A stretch of 64,000 bases of DNA from Rickettsiales bacterium (GCA_031266615.1 JAISAR010000006.1:1-64000); one strand, 5' to 3'; counted from the stretch's first letter, positions 44,795-53,896 are shown. A program made the numbers and translations. The notes: generated by a model from the sequence alone, not told the origin.

Positions 44795-46690
44795 ATGAGT
44801 GAAAATGCAATAGAACTAAAAGAAAAAATAAAGTACCATGATGTACTGTATCATCAAAAAAGTAAGCCAGAAATAACCGATGCAGAATACGATAAGCTAA
44901 AAGCCGAGGCACAACTTTTAGGAATTGATGTAACAGTTGGAGCTGCACCTGATGAAAGGTTTGCGAAGGTACAGCATATTGTGCCTATGCTCTCTTTGAA
45001 CAACTCCTATAAACAAGAAGACCTTGAAGAATTCCTTGCTAGGGTCAAAAAACTTCTAAATGTACATGAGTTGGAAATAGTCTGTGAGCTGAAAATAGAC
45101 GGTTTAGCTTTCACTGCAATTTATGAAGATGGCGTACTCATTAAAGCTGCAACTCGTGGTAACAGCAATTTAGGTGAAGATGTTACCGATAACGTCAAAA
45201 CCATAAAAGACTTTCCTAAAGTTTTACCTGGTGTAAAAGGCAGATTGGAAGTTAGGGGAGAAGTCTATATAGGAAAAGATGACTTTCTAAAATTAAATAA
45301 GGATAATCAATTTTCAAATCCGCGCAACACAGCATCTGGTTCATTAAGGCAACTAAATCCAGAAGTCACTGCAAGTAGGCCACTAAAGTATTTTGTTTAC
45401 TCTTTGATCGGCGGAACAGAAAAGGCCCAATCTGAAGTATTAAATAAGCTGAAAAAGCTTGGATTCTGCGTAAATGAGCATCAATGTTTAGCAAAAAACG
45501 TGGACGAAATGCTGGAGTTTTATGACAAAATCTATGGTAATCGCCACGAATTAGGTTGTGATATTGATGGAATAGTATATAAAATCAATAACTTACAGTT
45601 GCAAGAACGTCTAGGTAATACAAATAAAGCTCCAAAATGGGCGATAGCACACAAATTTCCTGCAGCTCATGGAAAAACTAAAATAGAAAAGATATTAATA
45701 CAAGTTGGTCGAACAGGTCAACTAACACCAGTTGCTCAATTAGTTCCGATAAATATAGGTGGAGTGATCGTTACTAGAGCAACTCTGCATAATAAGGATG
45801 AAATTGAGCGTAAAGATATACGAGAAGGAGATGTTGTGGTAGTGCAGCGAGCGGGCGATGTGATTCCTCAGATCATAGGTATTGATGAAAGTGCTCGTTC
45901 TCCAAATGCACCAAAGTTTGTTTTTCCTGACGCTTGCCCCGAATGTGGAAGTGATGTTGATGACTGGAGAGCTAAAGTTAGATGTTTAGGTGGAAACGCT
46001 TGTCCAGCACAGCAAATAGGGAAGTTAAAACATTTTGCTTCTCAGTTGGGCATTACTGGTTTGGGTGATAAACAAGTGGAGATCTTTTACGACCTCGGTT
46101 TGACCAGAAAAACATCTGACATTTTAGCTCTTGAAGAAAAATCCAAAAATTTCAACAGCAGAAGAACCATAGCCCTTGACGGATTTATCTCTTCTCTAGG
46201 AATTAGACTTGTCGGACCACGTGCAGCAGAATTACTAGCCAAGTATTATAAATCTTATGAGAGTTGGTATGAGACCATGGTTCAATTATCTTATAACAGC
46301 GAGGTTTCCGATCAATTAATAACGAACATAATAGGTATAGGAGAAGAGACTATATATTCCTTGGAAGAGTTTTTCGCTAAAAAAGATAATGTTGAAATGG
46401 TAAGTAAGCTTGCTTCTCAACTAAAGATTGAACCTGTTAGTACTAATACGAGTAATTCCCCTTTTAGTGGCAAAATAGTGGTCGTTACTGGAGAATTATC
46501 AACAATGGAAAGAAATGAAGTATACGTGAAGATGAAATTCTTGGGTGCAAAGATCAGTGAAACTGTATCGAAAAAAACGGATTTTGTGATTGTAGGTAAA
46601 GCCCCTGGGAAAGTTAAGTATAAAAAGGCTATGGAACTAGGTGTTAAAATTTTAACTGAAGAAGAATGGGTCGCTGCTTGCCCTTGCTAA
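44795..46690 (+). CDS. ligA: NAD-dependent DNA ligase LigA
   Basis: 632 residues from the ATG at 44795, which has GAGGT five bases upstream; a GTG at 44789 is the other option. The adenylation motif ELKIDG places the catalytic Lys at residue 100. Further hallmarks: RGEVYIGKDDF, VGRTGQLTPVA, a Cys4 zinc finger (CPECGSD... CLGGNACPAQ), HhH repeats and a C-terminal BRCT domain. All parts look intact, so it joins nicks using NAD+. Whether this is the chromosomal housekeeping copy or a phage-carried second copy cannot be told here. Confidence 0.92.
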   Translation: MSENAIELKEKIKYHDVLYHQKSKPEITDAEYDKLKAEAQLLGIDVTVGAAPDERFAKVQHIVPMLSLNNSYKQEDLEEFLARVKKLLNVHELEIVCELKIDGLAFTAIYEDGVLIKAATRGNSNLGEDVTDNVKTIKDFPKVLPGVKGRLEVRGEVYIGKDDFLKLNKDNQFSNPRNTASGSLRQLNPEVTASRPLKYFVYSLIGGTEKAQSEVLNKLKKLGFCVNEHQCLAKNVDEMLEFYDKIYGNRHELGCDIDGIVYKINNLQLQERLGNTNKAPKWAIAHKFPAAHGKTKIEKILIQVGRTGQLTPVAQLVPINIGGVIVTRATLHNKDEIERKDIREGDVVVVQRAGDVIPQIIGIDESARSPNAPKFVFPDACPECGSDVDDWRAKVRCLGGNACPAQQIGKLKHFASQLGITGLGDKQVEIFYDLGLTRKTSDILALEEKSKNFNSRRTIALDGFISSLGIRLVGPRAAELLAKYYKSYESWYETMVQLSYNSEVSDQLITNIIGIGEETIYSLEEFFAKKDNVEMVSKLASQLKIEPVSTNTSNSPFSGKIVVVTGELSTMERNEVYVKMKFLGAKISETVSKKTDFVIVGKAPGKVKYKKAMELGVKILTEEEWVAACPC

Positions 46691-46759
46691 TCATAGCCCA
46701 CTTCTATTTCGGATACTATTAAATTTTATTAAAGCTACAGTGTTTTACATCAAAAACAA

Positions 46760-46915
46760 GCATTTTAAGGACATAATTACGCGGAAAATTCACCATATCC
46801 ATTTAGTAGGGTTTTAAAGTACATTATAGAGGTGATTATGAAAAGATGACCAAAAGGACGTCCGGCATCTTTAATGCCTCTGTAAGCTCTTCTGTGGAGG
46901 TCGTTTTTTGTTCAA
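46760..46915 (+). ncRNA. Structured repeat element, copy A
   Basis: This segment is similar to 53690-53832: shared landmarks are TTTTNAAGG, AGAGGTG.TTATGA / AGAGGTGGTATGA, CTCTGTAAGC / TCTAAGCCTCTCTGTG and a final TTTTTT. It can fold: GGCAT/ATGCC (about 46865-46879) inside GACGTCC/GGAGGTC, then a T6 run at 46908-46913. That looks like an RNA with an intrinsic terminator or a mobile small element. The rest of the 46691-47032 gap holds nothing else I can support. Confidence 0.4.
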
Positions 46916-47032
46916 CATATTCAAAATTTTAAAAATAAGGGGTATACCGGGTAGCTTTATATGAAATTTTCGCTATAAGTTTCACGATGACTATTTGGGA
47001 GTATGACCTTCAAATTACGCAAATTCTTCAGT

Positions 47033-47653
47033 AGATTAGACCAGTTGCTTGGGAAATAATTTCAACAGGAATCCCTGCCTCAACTAGACCCTTTGCGATC
47101 TCTGTCTTGTCAATCAGCATTTCAGCCATCAAATTTCTTATATTCCAAAATTGATGTCTCATTTTTTGTTATCCCAACCTTCATAACAATCTTCTTTTGT
47201 TTGATGCATTAGATCTATAATATCAGCTGATAACATCTTTGCTATAGCATAAAGTTCTTCCATAGTAACGCTAGCTAGCCCTTGTGCGTACATTTGCATT
47301 TGCTGTTCTGACATCCCAAGTTCATTCGCTAAATCTTCCTGAGTATATCCTTGCTTTAAACTATACCTTTCTACTTCTTGCCATATTTTATATGTTCCAG
47401 GGTAAGTAACTCCTAGTTCAAAAAGTAGAAATGTAACACTTACTGATAATATGTTTGCTATAGCACAGAGTTTGATTATACCAATTTCATCTAGTCCTTG
47501 TTTGTACCTTTGCATTTGCTGAAGTGATACTCCGATTTCACTTGCTAAATCTTCCAGAGAATATTTTCGCATCAACATACAACTTTCTATTTTTTGCCAC
47601 ATTCGATAGTTTACATAATCGGCTGCGTTATTATTAGCTGCCGTTGAAATCAT
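47033..47653 (-). pseudogene. Double-HTH regulator (XRE type), tail frameshifted
   Basis: The 164-codon frame (47159-47653) holds two HTH_XRE modules (YSLEDLASEIGVSLQQMQRY and YTQEDLANELGMSEQQMQ). It stops at TGA just after an A6 run (coding strand; 47162-47167). In the -1 frame the next codons read MRHQFWNIRNLMAEM, then TEIAKGLVEAGIPVEI and ISQATGL, the tail typical of the other regulators here. A single inserted A would restore it. Confidence 0.72.
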
Positions 47654-47782
47654 ACCTTTTTTACAAAAACAATAACATATATTCTACCATAAAATTTTAT
47701 CAAAGTCTATTGTTTTTATAACTTTTTTCCACATATCCAAGCTCTATACAAAATTTCTGCTACGATGCCTATAACCCTCGAA

Positions 47783-48772
47783 TTATACAAATTCCTTAGC
47801 AGATAAGCCAGTTGTTCGTGAGATAACATCGATAGAAACGCTTAATTTAAGTAGATTTTTTGCAATTTTGATCTTCTCTGCTCTTTTTACCTTTTCTTTA
47901 ACAACCTTCATACTTTTAGATAGAGTTTCAACTAATGCATTCAATCTATTCCATAATCCTTGATCCTCAGTCTTGGTGTCTCCACTTACTAAACTCAATA
48001 GTTCACCGTCTATTTCGTTACTTTCATCTTTTTTTATCGTTTCTGGCAGTAAAACCCTTACTTTCACTGATAACGCTCTTGCTATTTCGTATAATTTATC
48101 AAGTGGTATTTCAATGTACCCTTGCTCATAGTCGCGTATTTCTTGAGGTGTTACACCTATTTTATTTGCTAAATCTTCTTGTGTATACCCACGTATTAAC
48201 TGTATGATTTCTATCCTCTGTCCTATTTTATAGTCTATAGAATCAATACGTACTTTTTCTTCTCTATTATCATATTTGCAAGTAGATAAGCCGGTTGCCT
48301 GCAAAATAATACTAACAGGGATGTTCTCTTGAACTAGATTATTTGATACTTCCTCTCTTGCTTTTTTTCTGCTACTTTCTTTGTAACCCTTAGCAAATTC
48401 AACCAATGAGTATATTGTTTTACGTAATTCCTGATTCTCAATCTTTTCATATATTCTCATCAGGCTTAATATTTTTTCTGCCTCATCTTCAAAATAACAA
48501 TCTTCATTTAGTACTTTTGGTTCAGGAAGCAGATCTGCAGCATTAACTGATAATGCTTTTGCTATTTCATATAATATTTCTGTTGAGATAGGTTTGTACC
48601 CTTGTTCATAGTTGTGTATTTCCTGATATGTTATACCTATTTTATTTGCCAGGTCTATCTGAGTATATTTTTGTATTAATCTACAAATTTCCACTTCTTG
48701 CCCTATTTTATAATCGATAGAGTCTATATACTCTGGCCCTCTAATAGCTGTTGTTTTTACCGAAACAAACAT
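47783..48772 (-). CDS. Double-HTH transcriptional regulator with Rpn-like tail repeats (329 aa)
   Basis: Two HTH_XRE domains (KYTQIDLANKIGITYQEIHNYE near residues 32-55, and GYTQEDLANKIGVTPQEIRDYE near 190-215), each followed by a helical segment ending in NLVQENIPVSIILQATGL or NLLKLSVSIDVISRTTGL. So the protein is an internal duplication. It probably binds phage operators as a repressor or activator. Spaced 38 bases before the next regulator on the same strand. Confidence 0.85.
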   Translation of the reverse strand: MFVSVKTTAIRGPEYIDSIDYKIGQEVEICRLIQKYTQIDLANKIGITYQEIHNYEQGYKPISTEILYEIAKALSVNAADLLPEPKVLNEDCYFEDEAEKILSLMRIYEKIENQELRKTIYSLVEFAKGYKESSRKKAREEVSNNLVQENIPVSIILQATGLSTCKYDNREEKVRIDSIDYKIGQRIEIIQLIRGYTQEDLANKIGVTPQEIRDYEQGYIEIPLDKLYEIARALSVKVRVLLPETIKKDESNEIDGELLSLVSGDTKTEDQGLWNRLNALVETLSKSMKVVKEKVKRAEKIKIAKNLLKLSVSIDVISRTTGLSAKEFV

Positions 48773-48810
48773 ATCTTACCTCCACAATAATTTTTTTCAC
48801 CATAAACCGC

Positions 48811-49707
48811 TCATATAGTTGCTTGTGAGACTATGTCAGTAGAAATTCCTAATCCAAGTAGCTTATTTGCTATTTCGATTTTCTCTGCCTTTTTAACTTT
48901 TTCTTCGATAACTAGCATACCCTCAGATATGGATTTGATCATTGCATAAAATTCATCACGTAGTTCCTGATCATCAATTCCCTTGCATTCCTTTATTAAG
49001 CTATTCAGTTCGTCTTTTGCCACAACTTCTTCTACTTGTCCTAGCAGTAAGACTGCGATGTTAACTGATAATGCCTCTGCTACCTTATATAAATTTTCAA
49101 GTGGAACGGCTATATGCCCTTGTTCATAGTCATGTATTGCCTTAGGTGTTGTACCAATTTTTTTTGCTAAGTCCTCTTGAGTATATTTTCTCATCAGCCT
49201 TAGTTTTTTTATTCTTTGTCCCATGTTGACAGAATTAGTTTTTTCTTCTGCATTACTATATTCTTCAATTGATAAGCTGGTTGCTTGCAAAATTATGTAA
49301 GCAGAAACTCCTACTTTGACTAGATTCTTTGCCACCTCTATTCTCGCTACTTTTCTACTGGTTTCTTTGCTAACTCGAGTAGATTGGATTAATGAGTAAA
49401 TTACATCTAGATTCTTAACTTTTTCACACTTTTCTACTAGATCTAATATCTTTTCTTCCTCATTCTCAATATAACTTTCTTCATTTAATATTGTATGTTC
49501 AGGAATAAGATCCATAATGCTAACTGATAATGCCTCTGCAATGTTATATAACCTTTTGATTGAAATTTTACGCTTTCCTTTTTCGTAATGAAGTATTACC
49601 CAGTATTTTACCCCGATTTTTTCAGCTAAATCCTTTTGAGTATATCCTTTGGCTAGCCTACAACTTCTTACTTTTTGTCCTACTTCGCGATCTAAAGGAA
49701 TAGCCAC
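48811..49707 (-). CDS. Double-HTH regulator (298 aa), near-duplicate of the 52035-52997 gene
   Basis: Two HTH_XRE domains (GYTQKDLAEKIGVKYWVILHYE and KYTQEDLAKKIGTTPKAIHDYE). From about residue 195 on, it is almost identical to the 320-residue regulator at 52035-52997. It ends early in SQATI, whereas its twin goes on to TTGLNGNFFD, so the last residues are probably lost to a small mutation. Confidence 0.85.
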   Translation of the reverse strand: MAIPLDREVGQKVRSCRLAKGYTQKDLAEKIGVKYWVILHYEKGKRKISIKRLYNIAEALSVSIMDLIPEHTILNEESYIENEEEKILDLVEKCEKVKNLDVIYSLIQSTRVSKETSRKVARIEVAKNLVKVGVSAYIILQATSLSIEEYSNAEEKTNSVNMGQRIKKLRLMRKYTQEDLAKKIGTTPKAIHDYEQGHIAVPLENLYKVAEALSVNIAVLLLGQVEEVVAKDELNSLIKECKGIDDQELRDEFYAMIKSISEGMLVIEEKVKKAEKIEIANKLLGLGISTDIVSQATI

Positions 49708-49822
49708 TTTCTTTCACAGAAAGATATACTATTACAGGATTTTTTGCTATAGCTCAACTTAGTTAAAAAACCCCTTTTTACGAATAGATGGAGAAGAAAA
49801 AAACTTTCCTCTCCAAATTAGC

Positions 49823-50986
49823 TTAACATGTCCTAATGGTTTCTTGACTACCTCCACTTATCCTACCTTCCCATGAAGACGAAGACAATGTTTCACTAGC
49901 TGCCTTTTTTTCACTCAAAAAGCCGCTTCTAGGGAAACTTCCCCTTTTCACTGCTTCTTCGATTTTCATTCCACCAAAGAGACAGTTTTTCCCTATTTCC
50001 TCGCCTTTCGCTTGTAGTTTAGACAACATTTCCGTATCTACTACTCTCACTTGTATTTGGTCGTAGTTTTTTACGTCGTGGTACACTATAACTACTAGCC
50101 CACCAATACTTGTAGGAAATGTTATTTCAAAACCACCGAGTACATCAGTATAGTTCCTTTTACCCCCTTCTTTTTTTCTAATTTCTAATTCACCACCGTC
50201 TATTTTTATTATGTGGCTTTCCAGTTCCTTATTTGGACCTGTATTTAGTGCTTTTGCAATCTCTACTGTGCTACCCTTAGAATATTCCGTAAGAGTTGTT
50301 TCGTTATCCATTTCTACAACTATTACGTCTCCCCCTCGAACAGCATTCTTAGCAGCTTTTCTCCGCTCTTCAAGTTGCTTTTCTATCTGTGGCTGGACCT
50401 TTGGTCGCAGTTCTTTATGAATCTCACCTATTAGTTTATTTTCCAATAGGTGGTCATGAAACTCTGCTCCCTTCAGCATTAGTTTATGCATTACCTTCTT
50501 CTGATCATTTTTTTTGAATTTATGCATCTGCATGCCTAATATAACATACTCAGCAAAACTCCAATTATTCTCATGACACCCATTCATCCTCATCCCAATA
50601 TCTATTGCTTTATCGACAACTTCGTGCATTTTACTTGGGCTCTTTGCTGTTACAATTGCACTTTTGAAATAGCTGAACCACTCAATTTCCAGTGCACTTA
50701 GCTTTCTTTTTTTCAACTCTGAGTCAAATGGATTTAAACCTTCGGGATAATCTTCTTGATTTTTCGCCGGTTTTGTGCCATAAATATGATCAAGTCCTTT
50801 TCCCGAGTTGATTATCCTGTCACGGCTATCATTAGGGAAAGGCATAGATTTTTTAACTTCACTAACCTTGTTTACAGCAATTGGTTGTTGTACATTAGTG
50901 CTATTTCCCATAGCAGCTAATATTCCTTTACGTAATTTATCCAGTTGCTTTTTATTTAAACTTTTTAAGTCTTTTACCTTTGTCAT
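49823..50986 (-). CDS. Hypothetical WO protein with a shared GKNC-type C-terminal domain (387 aa)
   Basis: Residues 1-215 are mostly helical and Lys-rich with no family I recognise. Residues about 225-370 resemble the end of the 996-residue ankyrin protein at 59948-62938: TEYSKGSTVEIAKAL / LEYSEDSIVEVAKVI, then EIGKNCLFGG / EIGKNCSLGG, followed by the AVKRGSFPRSGF / AIERRYFERSGYF match. The protein lies among regulators on the same strand. Function unknown. Confidence 0.75.
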   Translation of the reverse strand: MTKVKDLKSLNKKQLDKLRKGILAAMGNSTNVQQPIAVNKVSEVKKSMPFPNDSRDRIINSGKGLDHIYGTKPAKNQEDYPEGLNPFDSELKKRKLSALEIEWFSYFKSAIVTAKSPSKMHEVVDKAIDIGMRMNGCHENNWSFAEYVILGMQMHKFKKNDQKKVMHKLMLKGAEFHDHLLENKLIGEIHKELRPKVQPQIEKQLEERRKAAKNAVRGGDVIVVEMDNETTLTEYSKGSTVEIAKALNTGPNKELESHIIKIDGGELEIRKKEGGKRNYTDVLGGFEITFPTSIGGLVVIVYHDVKNYDQIQVRVVDTEMLSKLQAKGEEIGKNCLFGGMKIEEAVKRGSFPRSGFLSEKKAASETLSSSSWEGRISGGSQETIRTC

Positions 50987-51173
50987 ATCAAACTCCTATT
51001 ATTTGCTAACTATTTAATTCTACAGCTCAACTTGTTACTTTATTATTAACTCAATATGTTATTTTTTGGAAATTATAAAACATAAATTCCAAATATGCAA
51101 ATACTTTCGAAAAAAAAATATAAATACAATTTTGGAAGTTCCTTAGGTTCAAACTTACTGCTCGAAAATACAG

Positions 51174-51842
51174 TCATAACAATCCATTTTCCTTGAAACT
51201 AAAACGATTGTTGCCTGCAACAATAATGTGATCTGCTAATTTTATACCTATAGTCGCACAAGCTGAAGCTAACTCTTTAGTCATAGCTTTATCTCGCTCT
51301 GATGGCTTTACAGTTCCGCCAGGTTGGTTATGAGATATTATAATTGATGTTGCTCTTGCAAGTATTGCTTTTCTTATTATTTCCATTATTAAGATAGATA
51401 CCTGACCCACTGCTCCTACATATGTTTCCTCTCCTATTAGATGGAACCTTTTATTCAAAAGCATTATTTTGAGGTTTTCCCTCCCTGAATAACCAATGTT
51501 AGCCTGAAGATAATCTGTTAGCTTTTTCCAGTTTATTATTGGTCCTTCCTCTATCCTTTCCTTGAGTACCATGTTCACTAGCTTATTAGCACCATGAATT
51601 ATTGCTACTGTAGAATCAGTTACACCTTCTATAGTTTTTAGATCATCTATTTCTTGACCTAAAATCCTGCCTACTCCCTTAAAATGATCTGTTAACCTTT
51701 TCGAAATAACTTGAGCTTGGGTTTCATCATGCACTGCATTGAGAATTATCTCAAGAACTTCGTTATTAAAAACAGCGTTTCCTAATATTCTACGCTCTAT
51801 TTCTTGTCTACGACTATCTTTACTTTTTTTATTATTATTCAT
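51174..51842 (-). CDS. RadC/JAB-domain protein with altered metal motif
   Basis: 222 residues, the usual size of phage RadC. GVGRILGQEIDDLKTIEGV is the HhH part, ISHNQPGGTVKPSERD is the JAB motif. The normal H-N-H-P-S-G reads H-N-Q-P-G-G here, so one metal-binding His is a Gln. Catalysis as a metalloprotease is therefore doubtful. Such proteins are common in mobile elements; their role is unsettled. Confidence 0.85.
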   Translation of the reverse strand: MNNNKKSKDSRRQEIERRILGNAVFNNEVLEIILNAVHDETQAQVISKRLTDHFKGVGRILGQEIDDLKTIEGVTDSTVAIIHGANKLVNMVLKERIEEGPIINWKKLTDYLQANIGYSGRENLKIMLLNKRFHLIGEETYVGAVGQVSILIMEIIRKAILARATSIIISHNQPGGTVKPSERDKAMTKELASACATIGIKLADHIIVAGNNRFSFKENGLL

Positions 51843-52034
51843 AAAAATTACCCTTTTTTAGATACTATTAATTTTTAATTATTTACTACTGTTTTTTTAG
51901 TAGTGTTAGCATAAGGCCATCTATTTTGGCGGAAGTCAAGTCAATTTTTTTCGATTTTTTTGTTTATTTTTTATGCAAAATATAAAAGATGTTAATAGTT
52001 GCTTAAGCAATGTCGTTGTAGATTTTTGCTTCTT

Positions 52035-52997
52035 CTAATCAAAAAAATTACCGTTCAATCCAGTTGTTTTTGAGACTATATCGGTAGAAATTCCTAATCC
52101 AAGTAGCTTATTTGCTATTTCGATTTTTTCTGCCTTTTTAACTTTTTCTTCGATAACTAGCATACCCTCAGATATGGATTTGATCATTGCATAAAATTCA
52201 TCACGTAGTTCTTGATCATCAATTCCCTTGCATTCCTTTATTAAGCTATTCAGTTCGTCTTTTGCCACAACTTCTTCTACTTGTCCTAGCAGTAAGACTG
52301 CGATGTTAACTGATAATGCCTCTGCTATCTTATATAAATTTTCAAGTGGAACGGCTATATGCCCTTGTTCATAGTCATGTATTGCCTTAGGTGTTGTACC
52401 AATTTTTTGTGCTAAATCTTTCTGAGTATACCTTCGCATTAATCTTAACTTTTTTATCCTTGGTCCCAAGCTGTAGTCCACAGAACTAGTTTTTTCTTCT
52501 GCATTACTATATTCTTCAATTGATAAGCTGGTTGCTTGGAAAATTATGTAATCAGAAACTCCTACTTTGACTAGATTCTTTGCCATCTCTATTCTCGCTA
52601 CTTTTCTACTGGTTTCTTTGCCAACTCGAGTAGATTTAATTAATGAGTAAATTACATTACGAAATTCTGGGTTCTCAACTTTTTCACACTTTTCTACTAG
52701 ACCTAATATCTCTTCTCCTTCACTCTCAAGATAACTTTTTTCATTTGATGTTATGTGCTCAGGAATGAGATCTATAATGCTAATTGATAGTGCCTCTGCA
52801 ATGCTGTATAACCTTTTGATTGAAATTTTACGCTTTCCTTTTTCATAATGAAGTATTACCCAGTATTTTACACCGATTTTCTTTGCTAAGTCTTTCTGAG
52901 TATACCCCTTCGCTAATCTACAACTCTTTATTTTTTGTCCTACTTTGTAGTCTAAAGAATCAGTTGCGTCATCATTGCTATCGTCGCTAGCAGTCAC
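52035..52997 (-). CDS. Double-HTH regulator (320 aa), near-duplicate of 48811-49707
   Basis: Two HTH_XRE domains (GYTQKDLAKKIGVKYWVILHYE; RYTQKDLAQKIGTTPKAIHDYE) and two tails (KVGVSDYIIFQATSL; LGLGISTDIVSKTTGL). Long stretches match its twin at 48811-49707 base for base, including an Rpn-like EKVKKAEKIEIANKLL tail. The two flank the 387-residue protein and RadC. Probably a repressor of the WO lysogeny or accessory genes. Confidence 0.87.
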   Translation of the reverse strand: MTASDDSNDDATDSLDYKVGQKIKSCRLAKGYTQKDLAKKIGVKYWVILHYEKGKRKISIKRLYSIAEALSISIIDLIPEHITSNEKSYLESEGEEILGLVEKCEKVENPEFRNVIYSLIKSTRVGKETSRKVARIEMAKNLVKVGVSDYIIFQATSLSIEEYSNAEEKTSSVDYSLGPRIKKLRLMRRYTQKDLAQKIGTTPKAIHDYEQGHIAVPLENLYKIAEALSVNIAVLLLGQVEEVVAKDELNSLIKECKGIDDQELRDEFYAMIKSISEGMLVIEEKVKKAEKIEIANKLLGLGISTDIVSKTTGLNGNFFD

Positions 52998-53041
52998 TCT
53001 TTTTTACAGAAATAAACACGCATCCCATATCATTACACAGG

Positions 53042-53070
53042 TTAACATAAATTTGCTACTGAAAATGTTG
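53042..53070. repeat. 29-bp direct repeat, left copy
   Basis: Bases 53042-53070 match 53608-53636 at 28 of 29 positions. It overlaps the RNase HI 3' end. With its partner it brackets almost the whole gene, about 566 bp apart. Confidence 0.75.
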
Positions 53071-53662
53071 GCTTGTATCTACTTACTGCAGCTGACTTGG
53101 AGTTTCTTCTTAGCGGAGTTTTTAATCTCATAATTTCTGTCTTCAGCTTCTTAGTTTCTTTTCTAGCAAGCCTATCCGCTTCTTCGTTATGCACATTACC
53201 ATCGTGAGCCTTAACCCACCTCCAATCTATAACATGTTGCACAGCAACTTCATCTAGCTCCTGCCATAATTCCATGTTTTTTACTGCTTTTTTATCGGCC
53301 GTCTTCCAACCGTTTATCTTCCACTTATTGATCCATTCTGTGATACCCTTTTTAACATAAAGACTGTCAGTATGTAAAATAACTTTACAGGAGATTTTTA
53401 ACATCTTTAGCCCGTTAATTACAGCCTTTAACTCCATCTTGTTGTTTGTTGTATTTTCTTCACCTCCTGAGATACGTTTTTTGATAAAGATACTTTCATT
53501 CTTATGTATCATTATGGCAGCCCATCCACCAGGGCCAGGGTTTCCTGAACATGCTCCATCCGTATATATTATAACCCTCTTTTTGTCCATGCTAAAAGGA
53601 TATAGATTTAACATAAATTTTCTACTGAAAATGTTGATATTGAGTTTCAGGTTCTTTATCAT
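53042..53662 (-). CDS. rnhA: Ribonuclease HI
   Basis: The family begins at MDKKRVIIYTDGACSGNPGP, i.e. ATG at 53590; the frame upstream to 53662 adds 24 residues unlike RNase H. Catalytic residues are visible in YTDGACSG (Asp), NNKMELKAVI (Glu), LHTDSLYV (Asp) and a C-terminal EEADRLARKE (Asp), with His in KAHDGN. It cuts RNA in RNA-DNA hybrids. The last 10 codons and the 5' extension come from a 29-bp direct repeat that flanks the gene. Confidence 0.9.
   Translation of the reverse strand: MIKNLKLNINIFSRKFMLNLYPFSMDKKRVIIYTDGACSGNPGPGGWAAIMIHKNESIFIKKRISGGEENTTNNKMELKAVINGLKMLKISCKVILHTDSLYVKKGITEWINKWKINGWKTADKKAVKNMELWQELDEVAVQHVIDWRWVKAHDGNVHNEEADRLARKETKKLKTEIMRLKTPLRRNSKSAAVSRYKPTFSVANLC
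53608..53636. repeat. 29-bp direct repeat, right copy
   Basis: The partner of 53042-53070, just upstream of the likely RNase HI start. Direct repeats of this kind can mark an insertion or allow loss of the gene by recombination. Confidence 0.75.
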
Positions 53663-53689
53663 GAAGGTGTGGGAAGCCCGTTTTCTACA

Positions 53690-53832
53690 CCAAAATAGGT
53701 GTTTTCAAGGCTTTTTATAGCGTTAAGTCGATGAATTCATTTCCTGGGCTTTTTAGGGGGTTACAGAGGTGGTATGATCTCCATCCAAGGTGCCAAATGC
53801 CATTCTAAGCCTCTCTGTGAAAGCCATTTTTT
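53690..53832 (+). ncRNA. Structured repeat element, copy B
   Basis: Related to 46760-46915 (see that entry): TTTTCAAGG near the start, AGAGGTGGTATGA at 53765-53777 and CCTCTCTGTGAAAGCC followed by T6 near 53826-53831. It lies in the gap between RNase HI and the ankyrin gene. Two diverged copies with the same ends suggest a defined unit. Confidence 0.4.
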
Positions 53833-53846
53833 CTTGAAACTTCAGA

Positions 53847-53896
53847 TCTAGCAGAATTTACTGGGCTATCTATTGATGAGATTAAAAACCTCTAAA
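53847..53896 (+). pseudogene. Rpn-family C-terminal fragment
   Basis: The translation EFTGLSIDEIKNL then stop is the end of an Rpn-like protein. The following bases to 54056 include a further short stop-ended frame (HFEPGDLVFVDSSLIATLLK) of unknown origin. Confidence 0.5.
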
